64,000 nucleotides of DNA from CAYNVS01 sp964400725 (GCA_964400725.1 CAYNVS010000014.1:9146-73145), one strand, 5' to 3'; shown: positions 28,357 to 36,820, counted from the first letter of the stretch. Numbers and translations: made by a program. Notes: generated from the letters alone by a model not told the origin.

Positions 28357-28385
28357 AAAGCCCGCATTGAAGCGGGCTTTATTTT
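28357..28385. terminator. bidirectional terminator between the small exported gene and the fumarase gene
   Basis: A 9-bp stem (28357-28365 with 28372-28380) with loop ATTGAA; A-rich on the left and T-rich on the right, so it can serve both convergent genes. Confidence 0.85.
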
Positions 28386-28398
28386 TAAGAGAAAAATC

Positions 28399-29241
28399 TT
28401 AAATTTCGGCGGATTTATGCCTCGCCGAGTGGCATTGCACGTTTACGGCCATCGGGAAGGATGCGATGTGGCACGGCATCATCATCACGTTTACTTTTAA
28501 TGCGGTGGTTTTTCCGCCCAAACCAAGCGGGCCGTGGCCCAAGCCGTTGATTTTCTCAAGCAGTTCCTTTTCCAGCGCGTCAAGCTCGGGATCGGGGTTC
28601 GGGTCGCCGGGGTCGCGGAATATCGCCGCTTTCTTGGCCATAATCGCAGCCATTTCAAAGTTGCCGCCAATGCCGACGCCTACGACCACGGGCGGGCATG
28701 GGTTCGAGCCGGCCATGTCGATGGTTTTAAGGACTTCGCGCACAACGCCTTCGCGTCCGTCCGCGGGTTTGAGCATAACGAGTCTGCTCATATTTTCGCT
28801 TCCGCCGCCTTTTGCGGCAAAATTTATTTTAATTTTATCGCCCGGGACGATTGCGACGTGTAAAAAGGAGGGCGTGTTTGTGCCGGTGTTCTTGCGGGTA
28901 AACGGATGGCATACCGATTTGCGCAGATATTCGTCTTTGTAAACCTGGGTTACGGCCTCGTCAACCGCCGCGCGCAAATCGCCGCCGGTAATGTGAACGT
29001 CCTGACCGATGTCCATGAAAACCATGGCCAAGCCGGTGTCTTGGCAAAGGGCCAAACGCTCTCTGGAGGCCAGTTCGGCGTTTTCGATAATTTGGTTAAG
29101 GACGCTTCTTCCGGCTTCGGAAGGCTCGTCGGCAAGCGCGTCTTTAACGGCTCCCAGCACTTTAGGCGGCAGCTCGAACGCCGCTTTTTCCGCTAGTTCC
29201 TTTACGACTTTTTTTATTTCGTCAACGTGTATTTCGCGCAT
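28399..29241 (-). CDS. class I fumarate hydratase alpha subunit (TtdA-like)
   Basis: 280 residues from ATG 29241, preceded on the minus strand by AAGGAGCGTCAG; an upstream in-frame start adds 15 unsupported residues. The three cysteines expected to hold the [4Fe-4S] cluster are seen: C66 in 'LCQDTG', C182 in 'NPCPP' and C270 in 'VQCHSARH'. Glycine-rich 'AAKGGGSEN' and 'VGVGIGGNFE' are also family motifs. It catalyses fumarate/malate (or tartrate-type) hydration with a beta subunit of about 190 residues. No beta subunit lies beside it: downstream is the convergent small gene and upstream is the divergent def. The beta gene must be elsewhere. Confidence 0.93.
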   Translation of the reverse strand: MREIHVDEIKKVVKELAEKAAFELPPKVLGAVKDALADEPSEAGRSVLNQIIENAELASRERLALCQDTGLAMVFMDIGQDVHITGGDLRAAVDEAVTQVYKDEYLRKSVCHPFTRKNTGTNTPSFLHVAIVPGDKIKINFAAKGGGSENMSRLVMLKPADGREGVVREVLKTIDMAGSNPCPPVVVGVGIGGNFEMAAIMAKKAAIFRDPGDPNPDPELDALEKELLEKINGLGHGPLGLGGKTTALKVNVMMMPCHIASFPMAVNVQCHSARHKSAEI

Positions 29242-29376
29242 CTGACGCTCCTTTATTAAATCGAGAAGATTATATGCGTTACGCAATTTAATTTTATATT
29301 GCGTCGCGGCATAAAATTCAACAATATTTTAATAAAATTGCGCGTTCGGCTAAAACTTAAGCCGCACAACTTGCGT

Positions 29377-29406
29377 TTGCAAAAATTGTATAAATATTTA
29401 TAAAAT
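29377..29406 (+). promoter_or_regulatory. candidate promoter of the def operon
   Basis: TTGCAA (29377-29382) and TAAAAT (29401-29406) are separated by 18 nt in the AT-rich spacer between fumarase (minus) and def (plus). Confidence 0.45.
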
Positions 29407-29472
29407 CTTACTTTATGCCAAAGTTGTTGCATTTGCGGCCGCTTTGGTTTAGTTTCATTGCGGAGGTTGAAC

Positions 29473-30009
29473 ATGAGCTTGTTGAATATTGTAAAAGTTC
29501 CCGATCACCGTTTGCGGCTTCAAAGCAAGCCGATACTTCAAATAACCGACGAGATAAAGAAACTCGCCGGCGACATGGCCGAAACGATGTACGCCGAGCC
29601 GGGCATCGGTTTAGCGGCGATTCAAGTCGGCAAGCCGATACAAATGATAGTCGTCGATCCAACCGCGGGCGAAGAGCCGGACGGACTGATGACGATGATA
29701 AATCCGCGCATTGTAGAGTGCAGCAAAAAAATTAAATCGGAGGAAGGATGCCTGTCGGTGCCGGGCGTGAAGGCGACGATTGAGCGCTACGATAAAATCG
29801 TCGTCGAATATATCGACTTAGAAGGGCAGGGGATGACGCTTGAGGCGGAAGGGCTGCTTGCGGTCGTCATTCAGCACGAGACTGACCATTGCAACGGCAA
29901 AATTTTCATCGACCGCCTGCCCGCCAAGGAGCGCGCCAAGCAGCTTCAGAAGTCGATAGAGTTCCAGCGCGAGGAGCGCGCCGCCGAGGCGAAAAAAGCC
30001 GCAAAGTAA
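29473..30009 (+). CDS. def: peptide deformylase
   Basis: 178 residues from ATG 29473 with GGAGG at 29462-29466; a TTG at 29458 is not needed. All three PDF motifs are present: 'GIGLAAIQVG' (motif 1), 'EGCLSVPG' with the metal-ligand Cys (motif 2) and 'QHETDHCNG' with both His ligands and catalytic Glu (motif 3). It removes the formyl group from nascent proteins. First gene of a def-fmt-rsmB-rpe-HAD run. Confidence 0.98.
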   Translation: MSLLNIVKVPDHRLRLQSKPILQITDEIKKLAGDMAETMYAEPGIGLAAIQVGKPIQMIVVDPTAGEEPDGLMTMINPRIVECSKKIKSEEGCLSVPGVKATIERYDKIVVEYIDLEGQGMTLEAEGLLAVVIQHETDHCNGKIFIDRLPAKERAKQLQKSIEFQREERAAEAKKAAK

Positions 30010-30085
30010 TATTTTAACTTACAAGCGCCGTAAGAGACGCATAATCGACTGGGCAATTTCTTTCGCAAATATTTTGCGAAGAGCA

Positions 30086-31048
30086 ATGGAACGAATGTCC
30101 GACGCAAAATTGAGAACGCTTTTTCTGGGGTCGCCGCAGTTCGCGGTTCCTTCGCTCGAAGCTCTATGCGCCGCTCAAAACCTTGACGTCGTTTTGGTTA
30201 TGACGCAGCCTGACAGACCCGCCGGGCGGGGCCGTAGAATGTGCGCGACGGCCGTTAAGGAAACGGCGCTTTTGCGCGGAATTCCCGTTTTGGAGCCGCT
30301 TTCCATTAAAGAAGCGGATTTTAAAACCGCCATAGAGCCGTACCTGCCGCTCGACGTAGCCGCGATGGCCGCTTACGGGCTGTATATTCCCAGATGGCTG
30401 CGCGAGCTGCCGAGGCTGGGCATGATAAACGCGCACCCGTCGCTTTTGCCTAAATACCGCGGAGCCGCGCCGGTTCCGTGGGCGCTCGTCAACGGCGAGA
30501 GCGTTACCGGCCTGACCATTCAAACCGTCGGCGAGAAAATGGACGCTGGCGATATACTTTGGCAAAAGCCGTATAACATTGCGTTCGAGGACAACGCTTC
30601 GACGCTTTTAAATAAAATGTCGCATCTTGCCGCGGAGGCTTTTATTGAAACTATTAATTCGCTGGCCGCCGGAACCGCGAAGCCGCAGCCGCAAAACGAT
30701 GCAGACGCGACGTTTGCGCCGAAGATTAAGCCGGAAGACGGCCTGATAGACTGGAATAAAAGCGCCGCGCAAATACGAAATTTAGTCCGCGGCATGATTC
30801 CGTTTCCGTGCGCGTGGACGACGAGGGGCGGAGCTAAAATTAAAATTTACGAAGCCGAGGCGGTCGTCGGTTCCATGAGGGGAGAGCCGGGGCGCGTTTT
30901 GGAATTCGGCAGGCGCGGAATAACCGTGGCCTGCGGCGAAGGCGCGCTGAGGATTATCTGTCTTCAGCCGGAGAATAAAAAACCGATGGCCGCATGCGAC
31001 TTTATCAACGGCTGCCGATTGGAAGCCGCGGAGAAATGGGGCGAATAA
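30086..31048 (+). CDS. fmt: methionyl-tRNA formyltransferase
   Basis: 320 residues from ATG 30086 (GAAGAG just upstream; ATG 30095 is an alternative). The Rossmann-like N-terminus 'RTLFLGSPQFAVPSLEAL' and the formyl-donor motif 'INAHPSLLPKYRGAAPVPW' (Asn-His active site) identify Fmt. The C-terminal OB domain runs from about residue 208 to the end. It formylates initiator Met-tRNA using 10-formyl-THF, the reaction def reverses on proteins. Stop and next start are separated by no bases (TAA then ATG). Confidence 0.96.
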   Translation: MERMSDAKLRTLFLGSPQFAVPSLEALCAAQNLDVVLVMTQPDRPAGRGRRMCATAVKETALLRGIPVLEPLSIKEADFKTAIEPYLPLDVAAMAAYGLYIPRWLRELPRLGMINAHPSLLPKYRGAAPVPWALVNGESVTGLTIQTVGEKMDAGDILWQKPYNIAFEDNASTLLNKMSHLAAEAFIETINSLAAGTAKPQPQNDADATFAPKIKPEDGLIDWNKSAAQIRNLVRGMIPFPCAWTTRGGAKIKIYEAEAVVGSMRGEPGRVLEFGRRGITVACGEGALRIICLQPENKKPMAACDFINGCRLEAAEKWGE

Positions 31049-32428
31049 ATGAAATTCAACGCGAGGGCGGAAGCCCTTAAACTAATCGAGCGCTCGCTTC
31101 GCGACAAAGGTTATTTAAACCGGCTGCTCGATTCTCTGCTGGCTTCAAACGCCTCCGCCGATCCGCGGGACAAGGCGCTGGTGAGCGAGCTTGCTTATGG
31201 CGTTCTGCGCAATTTGCGACTTCTGGACTTTTATCTGGGTCAAGCGTGCAGCCGGAAGCTGGACGACGTCGATCCGAAACTGTTGAACGCGCTGCGCATG
31301 GGCGCGTACCAAATTTTATTTCTCGATAAAATTCCCGACCACGCGGCGGTAAGCGAGACGGTGAATCTCGCCAAAGGAATGAAAAGCGGCTCTTCGCGTT
31401 TTGCGAACGCAGCGCTGCGTTCATTAATCCGCGGCAAGGATACGATGAAGCGTCCGGAGGTGATAAAGAACCTCTATACGCGGCTCGCGATTAAATATTC
31501 TTATCCGGATTGGATGATAGAACTTTTCAAAAACGAAATCGCGACGAAGCGCGGACTTAAAGAGGACGATGAAATTATCCCTCTGCTGGAAGAGAGGCTT
31601 ATAAAGCTTAACTCGCGCGCGCCGTTGGCGCTGAGAGCAAACCGCCTTGTAACGACGCGGGACAAGCTGATAGAGTCGCTTCAAGAGCAAGGAATGGACG
31701 CGCGGCCCGGCAAATATTCGCCGGACGCGGTAATCGTCGATAAAATCGAATCGGTGCGCAAAATCAAAGGGTACGACGAAGGCGAGTTCATGGTTCAAGA
31801 CGAGGGAAGCCAGCTCGTCGTTCATCTTCTTTCGCCCTCGCGCGGCGAGAAAATTTTGGACGTGGGCGCGGCTCCGGGCGGCAAAACGACGTTTATAGCC
31901 GAGATGATGGCAAACGAAGGGCGCGTCGTAGCGCTGGATACGAGCGCGACTAAAGTCGGCTTAATCGCTCAGAATGCGGCGAGGCTGGGTATTAAATGCG
32001 TAGGCGCGGCCGTAGGCGATATTTTGCAGCCAACAAGCTCGTTCAAGGCGGGAGAATTCGACCGCGTATTGGTTGACGCGCCGTGCTCGAGCCTCGGCGT
32101 GCTTCGCCGCCACCCCGAAGCGAAATGGCACAAGCGCAAGGAGTCCGCGCGCGAACTGGCCGCGCTGCAAGAGATGATGCTTGATTCGGCCGCTTTTTAC
32201 CTGCGCAAAAAGGGCGTTCTGGTTTATTCCGTCTGCACGACGACTATTGAAGAAGGAATGTCCGTGGCGCAGAAATTTCTCGATACTCACCCGAACTTCG
32301 TGTCCGAGCCTCCTCCTCCGTTTAAAAACGTAAATTTCGGGCATGTTACTTCGGACGGACACGTAGATTTGTGCGACTGCCCCGACGTTGACGGCTTCTT
32401 CGCCGTTCGGTTTTTAAAAAGGAGGTAG
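31049..32428 (+). CDS. rsmB: 16S rRNA (cytosine-C5)-methyltransferase RsmB
   Basis: 459 residues. The N-terminal NusB-like helical RNA-binding domain (about 1-140, 'DKALVSELAYGVLRN') is joined to a SAM methyltransferase domain: 'LDVGAAPGGKTTF' for SAM, 'VDAPCSSLGVLRRHPE' with the release Cys, and 'YSVCTTTIEEG' with the catalytic Cys. It methylates C967 of 16S rRNA. Gene order after def-fmt is the widely conserved one. Its last codons carry the ribosome-binding site for rpe. Confidence 0.95.
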   Translation: MKFNARAEALKLIERSLRDKGYLNRLLDSLLASNASADPRDKALVSELAYGVLRNLRLLDFYLGQACSRKLDDVDPKLLNALRMGAYQILFLDKIPDHAAVSETVNLAKGMKSGSSRFANAALRSLIRGKDTMKRPEVIKNLYTRLAIKYSYPDWMIELFKNEIATKRGLKEDDEIIPLLEERLIKLNSRAPLALRANRLVTTRDKLIESLQEQGMDARPGKYSPDAVIVDKIESVRKIKGYDEGEFMVQDEGSQLVVHLLSPSRGEKILDVGAAPGGKTTFIAEMMANEGRVVALDTSATKVGLIAQNAARLGIKCVGAAVGDILQPTSSFKAGEFDRVLVDAPCSSLGVLRRHPEAKWHKRKESARELAALQEMMLDSAAFYLRKKGVLVYSVCTTTIEEGMSVAQKFLDTHPNFVSEPPPPFKNVNFGHVTSDGHVDLCDCPDVDGFFAVRFLKRR

Positions 32429-32429
32429 C

Positions 32430-33092
32430 ATGAACCCGTTGATAATCGCCCCGTCGTTGTTGAGCGCCGACTTTTGCAAGCTCGGCGAGGAATGCGAGAA
32501 AATCAAGGCCGCGGGCGCGCAGTGGGCGCACGTGGACGTTATGGACGGCCGCTTTGTTCCCAACATGACGATAGGCGTTCCGGTGGTGGAAAGCCTGCGC
32601 AAGGCGACCGATTTGGTTCTCGACGTTCATTTGATGATAGTCGAGCCCGACGCCTTCATTGAAAAGTTCGCCCGCGCTGGAGCCGACGTAATAACCGTTC
32701 ACGCGGAAGCCGCGACGCATCTGCACCGCAGCCTTAGCGAAATACGGCGGCTGGGCAAACTTGCAGGCGTCGCGCTGAATCCGGCGACGAGCGAGAGCGC
32801 GGTCGAATACGTTCTGCCGTTATGCGACCTCGTTCTGGTAATGAGCGTTAATCCGGGTTTCGGCGGACAGAAGTTCATCGCTGAGGTTTTGCCGAAGATC
32901 GAGCGGATTAGAAAAATGTGCGCCGACAAGGGACTCAACCCGCGCATAGAGGTTGACGGCGGCGTTACAAACGAAACGGCTCCGTCGGTCGTCAAGGCGG
33001 GCGCGGACGTTTTGGTTGCCGGAAGCTACGTCTTCGGCGTTTCCGATTACAAGGCTCGCGTGGACGCGCTAAAGGCTTGCGAAAGGAAATAA
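32430..33092 (+). CDS. rpe: ribulose-phosphate 3-epimerase
   Basis: 220 residues with an excellent AAAAAGGAGG ribosome-binding site located in the rsmB 3' end. TIM-barrel motifs 'PSLLSADFCKLGEE', 'HVDVMDGRFVPNMTIG' (metal ligand His and catalytic Asp), 'DVHLMI', 'VMSVNPGFGGQ' and 'EVDGGV' are all intact. It interconverts ribulose-5-phosphate and xylulose-5-phosphate in the pentose phosphate pathway. Confidence 0.98.
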   Translation: MNPLIIAPSLLSADFCKLGEECEKIKAAGAQWAHVDVMDGRFVPNMTIGVPVVESLRKATDLVLDVHLMIVEPDAFIEKFARAGADVITVHAEAATHLHRSLSEIRRLGKLAGVALNPATSESAVEYVLPLCDLVLVMSVNPGFGGQKFIAEVLPKIERIRKMCADKGLNPRIEVDGGVTNETAPSVVKAGADVLVAGSYVFGVSDYKARVDALKACERK

Positions 33093-33099
33093 AAACCGC

Positions 33100-33732
33100 A
33101 TGATAGTCGCGCTTATTTTCGATCTCGACGGCACGCTCGTCGATACCGCCGATTCGGTGATGAAGTATTACCGCGATCTCTTCGCTCATCTGGGAGCCCC
33201 CGCGCCTAGGCGGGAGGATGAAAGCCGCCTTCTGGCGCTGTCGGAACAAGAATCTATACTACGTTTCGCAAACGCAGCCCCGGACGCGCTTGAGAGGGCG
33301 AAGGAATTTAAATTAAATTACGACTTCGCGCCCGCCGCTAAACTAATAAAATTCAACCCCGATATAAAAAAAATAATCGGCTCGTTGTCCGAAAAATATT
33401 TAATGGCCGTGGCGACAAACCGGGGGAATTCGGTTTACGCGCTGTTGGAGCAGATGGAGATATGCGGTTACTTTCAAAAGATTTTCAACATCGAAAACAT
33501 TAAGGAACCCAAACCGAGCCCGTGGGTCGTTCACGAAATCTGCCGCCATTTCTGCGTCTCGCCGCGCGAAGTCGCGTTCGTAGGCGACACCAGCGCCGAC
33601 GTGTCGTGCGCGGCTAGAGCGGGGGCGGTAAGCGTGGCAATCGGCGAAATGTGGAAAGACGGCGAAGATAAACCGGATTACGTCATTAACGACTTGTCCG
33701 AACTTGGCGCGTTGTTGGAAAAAATTGATTAA
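33100..33732 (+). CDS. HAD-superfamily hydrolase, phosphoglycolate-phosphatase-like
   Basis: 210 residues. HAD motif I 'FDLDGTLVDTAD' with nucleophile Asp, motif II 'VATNRGNS', motif III Lys in 'KEPKPSPW' and motif IV 'VGDTSADVSCAARAG' are present. A helical cap lies between motifs I and II (about 16-85). It is a small-molecule phosphatase of the Gph/PgmB type. Placement 7 nt after rpe resembles the common rpe-gph pair, which supports phosphoglycolate or another sugar-phosphate as substrate. Confidence 0.9.
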   Translation: MIVALIFDLDGTLVDTADSVMKYYRDLFAHLGAPAPRREDESRLLALSEQESILRFANAAPDALERAKEFKLNYDFAPAAKLIKFNPDIKKIIGSLSEKYLMAVATNRGNSVYALLEQMEICGYFQKIFNIENIKEPKPSPWVVHEICRHFCVSPREVAFVGDTSADVSCAARAGAVSVAIGEMWKDGEDKPDYVINDLSELGALLEKID

Positions 33733-33794
33733 TCTCATTTTTAACAAGCGCGGCCTCGGCTGTTATTAGCATAAGCGCGCCGACCCGAAAAAAC

Positions 33795-33823
33795 TTGACA
33801 GCCGCGTTAAAATGTTTAAATAT
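33795..33823 (+). promoter_or_regulatory. rho promoter
   Basis: TTGACA (33795-33800), a 17-nt spacer, and AAATAT (33818-33823). Transcription would start near 33830, giving a leader of about 200 nt. Confidence 0.65.
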
Positions 33824-33828
33824 CATTA

Positions 33829-33950
33829 CGTAAGGCTTAGATTTTGCCTTACGGAACGACGCGGCTTTATAAGCCTCCGCAAAAATCCGTTTTTTGTTTC
33901 CATTTAAAACGCCGGAGAACAAAAGCAAACTTTCTGCCCGCAGTTGCGGG
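33829..33950 (+). promoter_or_regulatory. structured 5' leader of rho
   Basis: Two hairpins lie between the promoter and rho: an 8-bp stem (33829-33836 with 33846-33853, loop 9 nt) right at the expected transcript 5' end, and a 5-bp GC stem (33937-33941 with 33946-33950, loop AGTT). rho genes are commonly autoregulated through their leaders, so this is a candidate control region. The rest of 33733-34029 holds nothing else I can recognise. Confidence 0.45.
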
Positions 33951-34029
33951 TTAACCGCTTTTCGCGCGGAGTCCCATAACTTATCTATACCCTGAAGCAA
34001 TGAAGAAACGACAAGGAGACCATTAGGGA

Positions 34030-36027
34030 ATGAATAACAATCATAACGGCAAAGAGCCCAAGGTAATTCGAGTAAAACGTTCAAACAAGGGGCGCAAACT
34101 CCGCGAGGAGATATTCGGCGAGTTCCGCAAGAACGAAGAAGAGCGCAGAAACGCATTCCGCGCCAACCCCAACAAGTACGACGAAGAGGACGAAGAGCTT
34201 CTTGCCGGTCAGTTTTCGGCTCCGCAGCAAAACGCCCGCCCAGACAAATACGAAACGGAACAGGCGGACAGGGACGATATTTCATACGAGGTTAATGAGG
34301 ATGAAGTTTTCGCGAGACTCACCGACGGTTTTAAAAAACTCGCCGAAAAAAGCCGCGCCAAACCGCCCGTTAAAACGTACGACGACGAAATGGAGGAGCT
34401 GGAAAGGCTGGAAAGCGAGCCGGCCATAACGCTTCGTCCGCCTAAGCGCGCCGAACGCCCCGAGCGGAATAGCGCGTCCGAACCCGAACCGGTTCCCGCT
34501 CCGGCGCCAGAAAAGACGAAAGAAAGAACGGTAATCCGCAGGCAGGCCGGTCAGATGTTGACCGCTCCGCAGGCGTTGCCTTCGCCGGAAACCGCCTCCG
34601 CAAGTTACGACGCGCCGGAAGAAACCGCGGCAGTCTCGCCGAGCGAAGAGCCCGCTTCGACGAAAAAGACCGCGCCCGCCGAAGAGCCTGCAGCGCAGAC
34701 CAAACCTATGCAAACCGAATCCGCGCCGGAAACCGTAAACGGCGAAAAGCCGCCTGCGGCCGAAGCGGAGCCGATGGCGAGAATTAATTTGAAAGAGCTC
34801 AAGCAGCACGCCTTCAGAGAGCTCGCTAAGTTCGCGCAGCAGTTCGGCGTGGAAATAAACGCCAACATGACCAAGCAGGACATAATTTTTCACCTGCTTC
34901 AAGCGCAGTCCAGCAAAGCCATTATTTACGCCGAAGGAACGCTGGAAATTCTTTCCGACGGTTTCGGCTTTTTGCGTTCGCCCACGTACAACTATCTCCC
35001 CGGGCCGGACGACATTTATGTCTCCCCCTCGCAGATTCGCCGCTTTAACCTTAAAACCGGCGACACGATTTCCGGCCAGATAAGGCCGCCCAAAGAGAAC
35101 GAGCGGTATTTCGCGCTTCTAAAGGTCGAGAGCATCAATTTCCGTTCCATAGAGGAAGTGGCCAACCGCATTTCCTTCGACAATCTTACGCCGCTTTATC
35201 CGCAGAACCGCTTCAGCCTCGAGTTCGAGCCGACCAATTACAGCACGCGCGTTATGCACCTGCTTACGCCAATCGGCCGCGGCCAGCGCTCGCTCATCGT
35301 ATCGCCGCCGCGTTCCGGCAAAACGGTATTGTTGCAAGACGTCGCTCACGCTCTCGTCCGCAAGCACCCCGAAATTATTTTAATCGTTCTTCTCATCGAC
35401 GAACGCCCCGAGGAAGTTACCGATATGGAGCGCTCGGTCAAGGGCGAGGTCATCAGCTCGACGTTCGACGAACCGGCCAGCCGCCACGTTCAAGTTGCGG
35501 AAATGGTTTTGGAAAAAGCCAAACGCCTTGTAGAATGCAAACACGACGTCGTCATTCTCCTCGACTCTATTACGAGGCTCGCGCGCGCTTACAACGCGGT
35601 CGTGCCGCCCTCCGGCAAAATTCTCTCCGGCGGCGTCGATTCCAACGCCCTGCACAAGCCCAAGCGCTTCTTCGGCGCGGCTCGAAACGTGGAGGAAGGC
35701 GGCTCGCTGACGATTATCGGCACCGCCCTTGTTGACACCGGCAGCAGAATGGACGAAGTTATTTTCGAAGAGTTCAAAGGCACCGGCAACATGGAGCTGC
35801 ACCTCGACCGCAAGCTGATGGAGCGCCGCATCTTCCCGACGATAGACATCAACAAGAGCGCGACCCGCAAAGAAGAGATGCTCATGCCGCCCGAAGAGTT
35901 GCAGCGCGTTTGGATTTTGCGCAAGTTGCTCCAGCCGCTTTCGCCCATCGACGCGATGGAATTTTTGCTGGACAAAATACGCCGCACCCGCAGCAACAAG
36001 GATTTCCTAGATTCGATGAACGGATAA
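34030..36027 (+). CDS. rho: transcription termination factor Rho with long N-terminal extension
   Basis: 665 residues against the usual 420. Residues 1-250 are a charged, Pro/Ala/Glu-rich low-complexity extension. They precede a recognisable Rho N-domain (about 252-295, 'INLKELKQHAFRELAKFAQQ'), the cold-shock-like primary RNA-binding domain (about 300-375, 'GTLEILSDGFGFLRSP') and the ATPase (Walker A 'PPRSGKT' near 425, Walker B 'VVILLDSITRLARAYN'). It is the hexameric helicase that ends transcription. Insertions in the N-terminal half occur in several phyla and can alter RNA binding or phase behaviour. Followed by a strong terminator. Confidence 0.96.
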   Translation: MNNNHNGKEPKVIRVKRSNKGRKLREEIFGEFRKNEEERRNAFRANPNKYDEEDEELLAGQFSAPQQNARPDKYETEQADRDDISYEVNEDEVFARLTDGFKKLAEKSRAKPPVKTYDDEMEELERLESEPAITLRPPKRAERPERNSASEPEPVPAPAPEKTKERTVIRRQAGQMLTAPQALPSPETASASYDAPEETAAVSPSEEPASTKKTAPAEEPAAQTKPMQTESAPETVNGEKPPAAEAEPMARINLKELKQHAFRELAKFAQQFGVEINANMTKQDIIFHLLQAQSSKAIIYAEGTLEILSDGFGFLRSPTYNYLPGPDDIYVSPSQIRRFNLKTGDTISGQIRPPKENERYFALLKVESINFRSIEEVANRISFDNLTPLYPQNRFSLEFEPTNYSTRVMHLLTPIGRGQRSLIVSPPRSGKTVLLQDVAHALVRKHPEIILIVLLIDERPEEVTDMERSVKGEVISSTFDEPASRHVQVAEMVLEKAKRLVECKHDVVILLDSITRLARAYNAVVPPSGKILSGGVDSNALHKPKRFFGAARNVEEGGSLTIIGTALVDTGSRMDEVIFEEFKGTGNMELHLDRKLMERRIFPTIDINKSATRKEEMLMPPEELQRVWILRKLLQPLSPIDAMEFLLDKIRRTRSNKDFLDSMNG

Positions 36028-36047
36028 AGGTTGATTTTATTGCAAGA

Positions 36048-36076
36048 AAAGCGGGCGTTAAGCCCGCTTTTTTATT
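36048..36076. terminator. bidirectional terminator between rho and the NYN gene
   Basis: A 9-bp stem (36048-36056 with 36062-36070) with loop GTTAA, A-rich on the left and T-rich on the right. Confidence 0.93.
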
Positions 36077-36087
36077 CGGCAAATTCT

Positions 36088-36652
36088 TTATAAAGGTTTC
36101 TTGCAAAAATTAATTACTTCTTGCGTAATTTCGTAACGCTCGTCGCACTGCTGCCAAAGCTCATTATGGAAAGACCTAGATGGGCCGTGCCATAAAATAA
36201 CCTGTACGCCAAAATTTTTAACCATCTGAACTGCCGGCACAAAATCACTGTCGCCGGCAAGTAATATTGCTTTTTCAATCTTGCTTGTAGCCGCTAAAGA
36301 TACCATGTCTATACCCAACATGAGATCGACGCGTTTTTGTTGGAATATTGGAGCTCCGGTATCTTTGTCAATTCCTCTTTTTTCAAGTTTTCCAAGTCTT
36401 ACTTGAAACCGAGGAAGCCTTTCTAGCGAAGTGAAGAATCCATTGCTAATAGCTTGTCGTCTTTTTTCTTCTTCTGTTGGCGCATGACTTATATAGGGAG
36501 GACAGTGATAATAATATGTTCTAAGAATTGATGAATCTTTTGCCATTTCTTTTTCTGCAAGTACATGTAAATCTACTCGCGTGTTTTTAAAATGATTTTA
36601 GGATTTTTTCTAAATATCCGCCGTCAATGAAAATCGCAGCTTTGTCCAACAT
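36088..36652 (-). pseudogene. NYN/LabA-like (DUF88) nuclease gene, split by a +1 frame break
   Basis: The downstream frame (ATG 36546 to 36088) encodes a NYN/PIN-like core: 'QQKRVDLMLGIDMVSLA' and 'AILLAGDSDFVPAVQMV', with the conserved Asp residues of LabA-type proteins. The missing N-terminus is found just upstream in another frame: ATG 36652 encodes 'DKAAIFIDGGYLEKIL', the first NYN strand with its Asp, then stops at TAA 36589-36587. Skipping one T at 36589 (UUU-UAA to UUU-AAA) joins both halves into about 188 residues and also recovers a plausible bridge. AAGGA at 36660-36664 (minus) supports ATG 36652. Cause: sequencing or real single-base insertion in TTTTAAAAA, or +1 recoding. NYN proteins are usually RNases. 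Composition is AT-richer than its neighbours, suggesting acquisition by transfer. Confidence 0.75.
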
Positions 36653-36674
36653 GTTACGTCCTTAAATAAAATTT

Positions 36675-36695
36675 GAGGGCCTTTAAAAGGCCCTC
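36675..36695 (-). promoter_or_regulatory. terminator-like hairpin just before the NYN start
   Basis: A 7-bp GC-rich stem (36675-36681 with 36689-36695) with a TTTTAAA loop; on the minus strand it is followed by an A/T-rich, T-containing stretch, then the AAGGA and ATG 36652. Could be a leaky terminator or attenuator. Confidence 0.5.
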
Positions 36696-36707
36696 GGGAA
36701 ACAACAG

Positions 36708-36782
36708 ATATTATTCCAACATCCTAATATGAATAAGCGAATGTTGGGGAAAATATTTTCCAACGTCCTTATAGAACGTTGG
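36708..36782 (-). repeat. pair of tandem hairpin repeats in the NYN leader
   Basis: Two related 21-22-nt units (36708-36729 and 36753-36773, period about 44) each sit in an inverted repeat: CCAACAT...ATGTTGG (36716-36747) and CCAACGT...ACGTTGG (36760-36782). Confidence 0.8.
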
Positions 36783-36792
36783 CGATGATTTA

Positions 36793-36820
36793 AATTTAAC
36801 AAAATCGTTTTAATTGTCAA
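36793..36820 (-). promoter_or_regulatory. NYN gene promoter
   Basis: Minus-strand TTGACA (36820-36815), 16-nt spacer, TAAATT (36798-36793). Transcript would begin near 36786 and carry both repeats and the hairpin. Confidence 0.6.

Noticed and set aside
33686..34285. 199-residue minus-strand frame
   Set aside because: Crosses the rho promoter, leader and rho 5' end in antisense; composition follows the real gene.
36546..36652. Treating the NYN gene as simply starting at ATG 36546
   Set aside because: The N-terminal strand with its Asp and a good ribosome-binding site are found upstream in the other frame, so the short version lacks part of the fold.
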